Assembly (NCBI GenBank): GCA_045642465.1
Contig: JAZUIY010000016.1
Coordinates: 186,001 to 250,000 of the forward strand
Direction of reading: 5' to 3'
DNA from: RUG420 sp045642465
GTDB lineage: Bacteria > Bacillota > Clostridia > Oscillospirales > Acutalibacteraceae
DNA: 64,000 nucleotides
Under the pieces are notes generated by a model that was given only the letters and a program-made list of their open reading frames with translations, searched no databases and was not told the origin of the DNA. Shown here one piece after another: positions 41,867 through 48,772 of the stretch. How positions within the stretch are numbered: position 1 is the stretch's first letter; every line of letters begins with the position of its first letter. The translations under genes were made by a program, and so were the position numbers.

Positions 41867-43150
41867 ATGAAATTGGAAGACATCATTCTCAAAGTTGCTG
41901 ATGCCGGTGAAGCCGGTCGTTACATCAAAAAGGTTATGGGTGTGGCTGCAGGTCTCTTGGAAGACATTGTATTCCCATTCATCATCCCACAGCAGCAGGT
42001 TTACAACGGAGCAGGTTCCTCTGCTAAAGTTGTTGACATCCTGAAGCGTGCTGGCGGCAAGAAGGCTCTTATTGTTACCGATAAGGTTCTCATGGACCTT
42101 GGCGTACTGAAGACCATGACTGACGCTATGGATGCTGCCGGTTTCCCATATGCTATTTATGATGGTACCGAACCAAACCCGGCAATTGAAAACATCGAAG
42201 ATGCTTATGCTCTTTATAAGTCCGAAGGTTGCGACACCATTGTTGGTTTCGGTGGCGGTTCCGCAATGGACGCTTCTAAAGTAGTAGGCTGCCGTGTTGC
42301 TAAGCCAGACCTTGGCGTTAAGGCTATGAGCAGACTCATGGGTTATTTCCCAGTAACTCTTCCAAACTTCGGTAAGACTCCATTCACCGTAGCTGTTCCA
42401 ACTACCGCAGGTACCGGCGCTGAATCCACCGTAGCTGCTGTTGTTTCCGACCATGCTATTGATAAGAAATACACCATTACCGATATTGCTATGAGACCAA
42501 ACGCTGTTGTTCTTGACGCAGCTCTTGCTACCGGTCTCCCAGCACGTTCCACCGCTATGACCGCTATTGACGCAGTTTCCCACTGCGTAGAAGGTTTCAT
42601 CTCTTATGCTCACAACCCACGCGGTGATGAATGGGCTATTAAGGGTGTTCGTCTTGTTGCTGAAAACATTGACGCTGCCATTAAAGACGGTAAGGACTTA
42701 GTTGCCCGTCAGAACCTTTGCGAAGCTGCTTATGCAGGCGGTCAGGCTCTGAACATGGAAACCACCGGTTATGTTCATCCATTCTGCCACAAGATTGGTG
42801 CTAAGTACGGCCTGGTACACGGCCGCTGCATCGGTGCTGTTCTTCCTATCATTTTGGAAGATTACGGCCCAGTAGTAGAAAAGAGACTTGCCATCATGGC
42901 TAAGGGCGCTGGCATTGCTGATGCTTCCATGTCCGACAAGCAGGCTTCTGCAGCATTCATTCAGTGGGTAAGAGACTTCGACGCGAAATACGGCATTGAT
43001 GCTTACATCCCAGAAATCAAGGATGAAGATATGGACGAAATTGCTGATTCCATCATGGTAGAAATCTTTGTATATCCAAACAAAAAAGTTTATACTAGAG
43101 ACGAAATCAAGCACATGCTGAAAGTAATCCGTGGCGACTTTGCAAAATAA
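41867..43150 (+). CDS. Iron-containing alcohol dehydrogenase (type III)
   Basis: This 427-residue NAD(P)-dependent dehydrogenase has GGGSAMDASK (nucleotide binding), PTTAGTGAE, and histidines in AIDAVSHCVEG and YVHPFCHKIG-HGRC spacing that bind iron. The start at 41867 follows GGAGGAC; an in-frame ATG at 41852 overlaps that site. It lies after the flavoprotein operon but with its own promoter region, and codon use suggests high expression. The substrate could be an aldehyde, a 1,2-diol or glycerol-derived alcohol linked to the neighbouring flavoproteins. Confidence 0.9.
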   Translation: MKLEDIILKVADAGEAGRYIKKVMGVAAGLLEDIVFPFIIPQQQVYNGAGSSAKVVDILKRAGGKKALIVTDKVLMDLGVLKTMTDAMDAAGFPYAIYDGTEPNPAIENIEDAYALYKSEGCDTIVGFGGGSAMDASKVVGCRVAKPDLGVKAMSRLMGYFPVTLPNFGKTPFTVAVPTTAGTGAESTVAAVVSDHAIDKKYTITDIAMRPNAVVLDAALATGLPARSTAMTAIDAVSHCVEGFISYAHNPRGDEWAIKGVRLVAENIDAAIKDGKDLVARQNLCEAAYAGGQALNMETTGYVHPFCHKIGAKYGLVHGRCIGAVLPIILEDYGPVVEKRLAIMAKGAGIADASMSDKQASAAFIQWVRDFDAKYGIDAYIPEIKDEDMDEIADSIMVEIFVYPNKKVYTRDEIKHMLKVIRGDFAK

Positions 43151-43172
43151 GCCACACCCCCAAAGTTTATCT

Positions 43173-43205
43173 CGTGAACCGGGACCCCAGATATCCTGGA
43201 TCACG
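43173..43205. repeat. Imperfect hairpin with symmetric internal loops
   Basis: CGTGA-a-CC-g-GGA and TCC-t-GG-a-TCACG pair around a nine-base loop. No T run follows, and two true terminators lie just downstream. Function unknown. Confidence 0.35.
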
Positions 43206-43218
43206 TTGCAGTGAAGCG

Positions 43219-43250
43219 GAAGGCCTACTTTTTGTAGGCCTTCTTCTTTT
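43219..43250 (+). terminator. Intrinsic terminator after the alcohol dehydrogenase gene
   Basis: GAAGGCCTAC / GTAGGCCTTC with a TTTTT loop, followed by TTCTTTT. Confidence 0.85.
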
Positions 43251-43261
43251 CCCAAAAAGAA

Positions 43262-43290
43262 AAGAGCAGCCGGTTGGCTGCTCTTTTTTT
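43262..43290. terminator. Second, bidirectional terminator
   Basis: AAGAGCAGCC / GGCTGCTCTT with loop GGTT and seven T residues; an A-rich left flank lets it also serve the convergent minus-strand gene. Confidence 0.85.
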
Positions 43291-43305
43291 GCTTTGTTTT
43301 GTGTT

Positions 43306-44919
43306 TTAGAAGCTGTGTTCGTCCAGCAGGATGGCTTCGGCGGTACGGATGCCGTCCACACCGGCAGACACGATGCCACCGGCGTAACCTGCGCCTTCGC
43401 CGCAAGGGTAAACGCCGCCCAGTGGCTCACCCTGAAGGAAGCACTGATAAAAGTCGTCCCGGACAATGCGTACCGGGGACGAAGACCGTGCTTCCGGTCC
43501 GGTCAAGACGGCTTCCGGCATGGCGAAGCCTTTTAGCTTGCCGTCCATCAACTGGATGCCCTCGGCCATGGTGTCGGTGACCTTCTTCGGCAAGACAAGC
43601 CGAAGGTCAGACGGCACGGTGCCCGTCGGGCAGCTGGGCTTGACGGCCCCTAATTTGGTGGATTTCTGATTCTTTAAAAAGTCTCCCACCAATTGGGCCG
43701 GCGCGGTATAGTCTTTGCCGCCTAAGTCGAAAGCGGCCCGTTCCATTTTGCGCTGCAGTTGGAATCCGGAAAGGACATCTTCCGGCAGGTCATCCGGCAG
43801 GATGTTTACCAGTAGGGCAGAGTTGGAGTTCTCCTTGTCTCTGGCGTAGGCACTCATACCGTTGACGCAAATACCGCCCTCTTCGGAGGCTGCGTTGACC
43901 ACGGTACCGCCGGGACACATACAAAAGGTGTAACAGCCCCGTTCGTGGGCCCCATGGAAGGCCATTTTGTAGTTGGCGGCACCCAGGTTCGGGTGGCCGG
44001 CAAAGTCTCCGTATTGGGCCTTGTCTATGAATTCCCGTGGGTGTTCAATGCGGGCGCCCACGGAGAAGGGTTTCTTCATCATGGTGAGACCTTTGCGGTA
44101 CAGCAGTTCTACCGTGTCCCGGGCGGAGTGGCCAAAGGCCAGCACCACGGTGTCGGTTTCCAGGTCAACGGTGGCACCGGTTGGATCCGTGTAGGTAACC
44201 CCATGAATGTAATTGTTGTAGATGATTAAATCCGTTAAGGTGCAGCCAAAACGGACTTCGCCGCCTAAGCGGATAACCTCTTCTCGGAGGTTTTTTACCA
44301 CATGGACCAAGTTGTCGGTACCAATGTGTGGATAGTTGGAATAGAGGATGGTGTCCGGTGCGCCAAAGGCCACAAAGTCGGTAAAGATTTTCCGCTGACG
44401 GCGGTCCTTAATACCGGTGGTCAGTTTGCCATCGGAAAAGGTGCCTGCGCCGCCTTCCCCAAACTGAATGTTGGACTGGGTGTTGAGTTTTCTCTGTTCC
44501 CAGAAATTCTTGACATCTTTGGTTCTGGTTTCTACGTCGTTGCCCCGTTCTAAGACGATGGGTTTTAGTCCGGCACGGGCCAGGGTGAGGGCACAGAACA
44601 TACCGGCCGGGCCGAAGCCTACAATAACCGGACGGAGGGTAGAAGTGTGCTTGTTTTCTACCGGTTCATATTCATAAAAGACGGAAGGGGAAACCCGTTT
44701 CTTGTCACAGCGTTTGAGGACTTTCTCTTCGTTTTCTACCTTCACGTCTACGGCGTAGACAAATTTAATATCTTCTTTTTTCCGGGAGTCAATAGAACGA
44801 CGGTAAATAGAAAGTTCTTCTATGTCTTCCGGCTTCAGTTTCATCATTTTTGCAGCAGCCAGCTTAAGGTCCTCCGGAGTGCTGCTAATTGGTAACTTTA
44901 ACTCGTTGATTCTAAGCAA
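43306..44919 (-). CDS. FAD-dependent dehydrogenase (COG2509 family)
   Basis: This 537-residue flavoprotein has a ferredoxin-like N-terminal part (about 1-90) and an FAD motif PVIVGFGPAGMFCALTLARAG near residue 97. Conserved stretches FGEGGAGTFSDGKLTTG, GHSARDT and GEGAGYAGGIVSAGVDG mark the COG2509 uncharacterised FAD-dependent dehydrogenases. The start is TTG at 44919 behind GAAGGAG, overlapping the upstream flavoprotein gene by eight bases, so they are co-translated. The electron acceptor and substrate are unknown. Confidence 0.85.
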   Translation of the reverse strand: MLRINELKLPISSTPEDLKLAAAKMMKLKPEDIEELSIYRRSIDSRKKEDIKFVYAVDVKVENEEKVLKRCDKKRVSPSVFYEYEPVENKHTSTLRPVIVGFGPAGMFCALTLARAGLKPIVLERGNDVETRTKDVKNFWEQRKLNTQSNIQFGEGGAGTFSDGKLTTGIKDRRQRKIFTDFVAFGAPDTILYSNYPHIGTDNLVHVVKNLREEVIRLGGEVRFGCTLTDLIIYNNYIHGVTYTDPTGATVDLETDTVVLAFGHSARDTVELLYRKGLTMMKKPFSVGARIEHPREFIDKAQYGDFAGHPNLGAANYKMAFHGAHERGCYTFCMCPGGTVVNAASEEGGICVNGMSAYARDKENSNSALLVNILPDDLPEDVLSGFQLQRKMERAAFDLGGKDYTAPAQLVGDFLKNQKSTKLGAVKPSCPTGTVPSDLRLVLPKKVTDTMAEGIQLMDGKLKGFAMPEAVLTGPEARSSSPVRIVRDDFYQCFLQGEPLGGVYPCGEGAGYAGGIVSAGVDGIRTAEAILLDEHSF

Positions 44920-46171
44920 GACAGGATGTCTCCTTCAGCATGATTTCTTTTGCAGCTTGGCAGCCGGAGCCCCAAGCAAAGTGCAGGTTGTACCCGCCGC
45001 AGATACCGTCTACGTCCAGCAGTTCTCCGCAGAAGTAGAGATTTTCGGTTTTGGCGGCCTCTAAGGACTTTTCTTTCAGAGCCGCCTGCGGTACACCACC
45101 GTGGGTGACTTGAGCGTCACCGTAGGACTTGGTGCCGGTAACCTGCAGGGTGTAACCCTTAATGGCAGTAAGGAGTCTGCTGAGCCCTTCTACGCCCAAA
45201 GCGGACAGCGGCAGGGACGGGTCTATGCCGGCTCTGGCGGCAACGGCAGGAATCAGTTTGTTCTGCAGGAAGCCGCTGAGTAGATGGGAAACCGGTTCGT
45301 CCGGTACTTGTTCCATGCGGGACAGCAGGGCTTCTGCCAAATATTCCAAGCTCTGTTCCGGGAAAAAGTCCAGGGACAGCAGCGGGGTTTCGGTTTTGAG
45401 GAGCACGGCGGCCGGGGAGGAAAGCTGCATGGCAGCAATGCCGGACACACCGTAGTCGGTTAATTGCAGTTCTCCCTGTTCACTGCGGACCAGGGTGCCG
45501 TCTGCCTTCAGCAGGGAAATTCCGCCGCGGACACGGACCCCATGGAGGGCCTTCGTGTCTTCCTTTACCTTCATTGGCACCAGGGCCGGGGTAATGGGAT
45601 TGTAGCGGATGGCAAAGTTTTTCAGTAAGCGGTAGGCGTCTCCGTCGGTACCGTACTGGGCGCCGGCTTTGCCGCCCATGGCGAAGACCACATAGTCTGC
45701 GGCTTTCGTTCCGTTTACGAGGAAGCCCTGTTCCGTTTTTTCTACAGAGGTAACCGTAAATCCTGTTTTGACCTGGATACCAAGGCGATTCACTTCATCC
45801 ATCAAAATGGATTTCACCGTCAAAGCACTCATGGTACGTGGATAAATGCGGCCCTCTTCCGAAAGGGTATAGAGACCCAAGTTTTGGAAGAAACTGAGGC
45901 AGTCTTCCGTAAGGAACCGGTCTCCGGCTTCTTTCCCAAAGCCTAAGACGGTTTCCACTAAGGCAGGGTCTCCGTAATAACAGTCCGGTGCCAGTGTTTC
46001 GTTGGACAAATTACACCGTCCGTTTCCGGTGGCAAGGAGCTTTTTGAGAGGCGCTTCGTTCTTCTCATAAATGGTTACCGTAAGACTCGGCAGATTCCGT
46101 TTTAGGTGAATGGCACAGGCAACGCCGGAGGCGCCACCGCCCAAAATAGCGACAACCGATTTTTTCTGCAA
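44912..46171 (-). CDS. HI0933/YhiN-like flavoprotein
   Basis: This 419-residue NAD(P)/FAD-dependent oxidoreductase of the HI0933 family (also BaiN-like) has the dinucleotide motif AILGGGASGVACAIHL, the family signature KLLATGNGRCNLSN and the closing FCGELLDVDGICGGYNLHFAW. It starts with TTG at 46171 behind GGAAAGGAG. BaiN-like enzymes act in bile acid dehydroxylation in some gut Clostridia, but no other bai genes are here, so that function should not be assumed. It heads a two-gene minus-strand operon. Confidence 0.88.
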   Translation of the reverse strand: MQKKSVVAILGGGASGVACAIHLKRNLPSLTVTIYEKNEAPLKKLLATGNGRCNLSNETLAPDCYYGDPALVETVLGFGKEAGDRFLTEDCLSFFQNLGLYTLSEEGRIYPRTMSALTVKSILMDEVNRLGIQVKTGFTVTSVEKTEQGFLVNGTKAADYVVFAMGGKAGAQYGTDGDAYRLLKNFAIRYNPITPALVPMKVKEDTKALHGVRVRGGISLLKADGTLVRSEQGELQLTDYGVSGIAAMQLSSPAAVLLKTETPLLSLDFFPEQSLEYLAEALLSRMEQVPDEPVSHLLSGFLQNKLIPAVAARAGIDPSLPLSALGVEGLSRLLTAIKGYTLQVTGTKSYGDAQVTHGGVPQAALKEKSLEAAKTENLYFCGELLDVDGICGGYNLHFAWGSGCQAAKEIMLKETSCLA

Positions 46172-46223
46172 AAAAACCGCTCCTTTCCTACTGTTTTCAA
46201 ATGCGAAAACAGTATATTACATT

Positions 46224-46252
46224 TTGACGAAACACTCAAATTCTTGTATCAT
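46224..46252 (+). promoter_or_regulatory. Promoter of rfbACD
   Basis: TTGACG (46224-46229), 17 bases, TATCAT (46247-46252), about 38 bases before rfbA. Confidence 0.65.
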
Positions 46253-46290
46253 GAGGGTATATCTACGAATGTTTTTTTGGAGGATTTCCG

Positions 46291-47235
46291 ATGAAAGGAA
46301 TTGTTCTCGCCGGCGGGTCAGGAACCCGTCTTTATCCACTGACCCGTGTCACATCCAAACAGCTTTTGCCGGTGTACGACAAGCCGATGATTTTTTACCC
46401 GCTGACCATGCTGATGCTGGCCGGTATCCGGGAAATATTAATCATTTCCACCCCGGCAGACATTGGCCGCTTTGAAGACCTTTTGGGAGATGGCTCCCAC
46501 TTTGGCTTGGATTTAAAATATGCGGTTCAGAAAGACCCGAATGGTCTGGCCGAAGCCTTCCTTATTGGGGAAGACTTTATTGGCAACGACGCCGTTGCCA
46601 TGGTCCTGGGAGACAATATCTTCTTTGGAAGCGGCATGGGGTACTTGCTCCGTCAGGCAGCAGCTGCCGCCACCAATCCGGATCATCCAAAAGCCACCAT
46701 CTTTGGCTACAATGTGGAAAACCCACAGGCCTTTGGGGTGGTTGAATTTGACGGCAACGGCACCGTCATTTCCATTGAGGAAAAACCGAAGGAGCCGAAA
46801 TCTAATATTGCCGTTACCGGCCTCTATTTCTACGACAACCGAGTGGTAGAAATTGCCAAGACCATTGAACCATCCGACCGGGGCGAACTGGAAATTACCG
46901 ACGTCAACCGGAAGTACCTGGAAGCAGGGGACCTGGAGGTCAAACTCATGGGCCGCGGCTTTGCCTGGATGGACACCGGCACAGTAGATGCGCTGCAGGA
47001 CTGTGCTGACTTTATTCGTACCATTGAAACCCGTCAGGGCATCATCATTTCTGCCCCGGAGGAAATTGCCTATAACAGCGGCTGGATTGACAAAGACCAG
47101 CTGATGGCTTCCGCAGAACTTTACGGGAAGAGTATCTACGGAGACCACTTACGCCGGGTAGCCGACGGCAAAATCCTTTACGGAAGCAAACCGGGTGAAC
47201 GTCCTGTTTGGGGGAAAGATAAGGAAACATTCTAA
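46291..47235 (+). CDS. rfbA: Glucose-1-phosphate thymidylyltransferase
   Basis: This 314-residue enzyme carries out the first step of dTDP-L-rhamnose synthesis. GIVLAGGSGTRLYPLT and the sugar-binding LGDNIFFGSGM and FAWMDTG motifs are typical. TGGAGG precedes the ATG. The stop overlaps the rfbC start (TAATG). The pathway supplies rhamnose for surface polysaccharides. Confidence 0.95.
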   Translation: MKGIVLAGGSGTRLYPLTRVTSKQLLPVYDKPMIFYPLTMLMLAGIREILIISTPADIGRFEDLLGDGSHFGLDLKYAVQKDPNGLAEAFLIGEDFIGNDAVAMVLGDNIFFGSGMGYLLRQAAAAATNPDHPKATIFGYNVENPQAFGVVEFDGNGTVISIEEKPKEPKSNIAVTGLYFYDNRVVEIAKTIEPSDRGELEITDVNRKYLEAGDLEVKLMGRGFAWMDTGTVDALQDCADFIRTIETRQGIIISAPEEIAYNSGWIDKDQLMASAELYGKSIYGDHLRRVADGKILYGSKPGERPVWGKDKETF

Positions 47236-47783
47236 TGATTACTGTAGAAGATACCAAAATTGAAGGCGTAAAAATTGTGACGCCAAAAGTATTTGGAGAC
47301 AACCGTGGCTGGTTCATGGAAACCTATTCGGAAAGGGACTTGAAGGAAGCCGGAATTATTGCTGACTTCGTTCAGGATAACCGTTCCTTCTCTGCCAAAA
47401 AGGGCATTATCCGCGGTCTCCATTTCCAGCGGGCACCGTATACTCAGGCCAAACTTTTGACTTGTTTGCGGGGCTCCATTTTGGACGTGGCTGTTGACCT
47501 CCGAAAAGACAGCCCAACTTATAAAGAGTGGGTGGCTGTAGAACTCACCGAAGAAAATAAGAAGCAGCTCTTCATTCCGAAGGGCTTTGCCCATGGCTTT
47601 GTCACCCTGACGGATGACGTGGAAATCATGTATAAATGTGATGCCTTCTATGCACCGGAGTGTGACGGCGGCATCCGCTTTGATGACCCGGACATTGGTG
47701 TGGACTGGGGCATCACAGATCCAATTCTTTCCGAAAAGGATCAAAACGCACCATTTTTAAAGGACATAACATTAGATTTTTGA
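47235..47783 (+). CDS. rfbC: dTDP-4-dehydrorhamnose 3,5-epimerase
   Basis: This 182-residue cupin epimerase has RGLHFQRAPYTQAKLL carrying the catalytic histidine and FIPKGFAHGFVTL. It overlaps rfbA by one base and is followed 12 bases later by rfbD. The intermediate it uses is made by RfbB, whose gene is not in the window. Confidence 0.95.
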   Translation: MITVEDTKIEGVKIVTPKVFGDNRGWFMETYSERDLKEAGIIADFVQDNRSFSAKKGIIRGLHFQRAPYTQAKLLTCLRGSILDVAVDLRKDSPTYKEWVAVELTEENKKQLFIPKGFAHGFVTLTDDVEIMYKCDAFYAPECDGGIRFDDPDIGVDWGITDPILSEKDQNAPFLKDITLDF

Positions 47784-47795
47784 CGAGGTAGACCC

Positions 47796-48644
47796 ATGAA
47801 AATTTTCCTCACCGGAATCACCGGCCAGTTGGGCTATGAAGTAAATAAAGTTCTCCTCTCCCATGGCGATGAAGTCATTGCCCCACCGGAAGAAGAATTG
47901 GATTTAACGGACGTAGAAGCTGTGAAAGCAGCGGTGTTAGAAGCAAAGCCGGATGCCATTATCCACTGTGCTGCTTACACTGCAGTAGACAAAGCAGAAG
48001 ACGAACCGGAACTGGCCCGCGCCATCAATGAAGGAACCACCAAAACCTTAGCCAGATTGGCAGACCGCCTCCATGCCAAAATGCTCTATGTCAGCACAGA
48101 CTATGTGTTTGACGGCGGCTTGGAATTGCCTTACGACAACGTGGATGACGTAAATCCACTGAATGTCTACGGCCATACCAAACTGCTGGGAGAATTGGCG
48201 GTGGAAGCCAACAGCCTCAAGTTCTTCATTGTGCGGACTTCATGGGTATTTGGTGCCAACGGGAATAACTTTGTGAAGACCATTCTCCGTTTGGCCGACG
48301 AAAAAGACCAGCTGAAGGTAGTAAACGACCAGATTGGGTCTCCAACCTATGCCAAAGACTTGGCCGTGCTCCTTCATGAAATCATTCATTCGGAAGAATA
48401 CGGCTTTTATCATGCCACCAACGAGGGCTATGTCACCTTCTACGACTTTGCCAAAGAAATCCTGAAACAGGCCGGCAAAGACGTGGAACTGATTCCGGTT
48501 ACCTCTGACTTTTACGGCGCCAAAGCCGTCCGTCCGCACAACTCCAAACTAGCCAAGGACTCCTTGGACCGCTCCGGCTTCCACCGGCTGCCGGAATGGC
48601 AGGATGCCTTAGACCGATTCCTCCGGGAAATTGGAGCAAAATAG
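47796..48644 (+). CDS. rfbD: dTDP-4-dehydrorhamnose reductase
   Basis: This 282-residue short-chain reductase performs the last step of dTDP-rhamnose synthesis. TGITGQLGYEV binds NADPH; YVSTDYVFDG and YGHTKLLGE carry the catalytic Thr/Tyr/Lys set. It ends the rfbACD operon, followed by the long dyad in front of alaS. Confidence 0.95.
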   Translation: MKIFLTGITGQLGYEVNKVLLSHGDEVIAPPEEELDLTDVEAVKAAVLEAKPDAIIHCAAYTAVDKAEDEPELARAINEGTTKTLARLADRLHAKMLYVSTDYVFDGGLELPYDNVDDVNPLNVYGHTKLLGELAVEANSLKFFIVRTSWVFGANGNNFVKTILRLADEKDQLKVVNDQIGSPTYAKDLAVLLHEIIHSEEYGFYHATNEGYVTFYDFAKEILKQAGKDVELIPVTSDFYGAKAVRPHNSKLAKDSLDRSGFHRLPEWQDALDRFLREIGAK

Positions 48645-48679
48645 GGGAAGGCTGAATCGCCCGAAAATAGGATAAAATC

Positions 48680-48735
48680 AACATTACTCTCTACTGGGGT
48701 TCATTGACTTAAGGCCCGGTAGAGAGTAAAATGTT
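48680..48735. promoter_or_regulatory. Long dyad enclosing the alaS promoter
   Basis: AACATT-ACTCTCTAC-t-GGG and CCC-g-GTAGAGAGT-aa-AATGTT form an 18-bp imperfect inverted repeat. A promoter TTGACT (48704-48709), 17 bases, TAAAAT (48727-48732) has its -35 in the central loop and its -10 in the right arm. No T-box sequence is seen. Confidence 0.6.
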
Positions 48736-48772
48736 TTGCGAAACTTTTAGATTTTAAAGGAGATCTTTATCC

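Noticed and set aside
44912..46171. BaiN assignment (bile acid dehydroxylation)
   Set aside because: The protein is of the HI0933/BaiN-like family, but no other bai genes are present and the family is broad.
48645..48772. T-box riboswitch in front of alaS
   Set aside because: The conserved T-box sequence and a following terminator are missing, and the promoter lies only about 40 bases before the gene.
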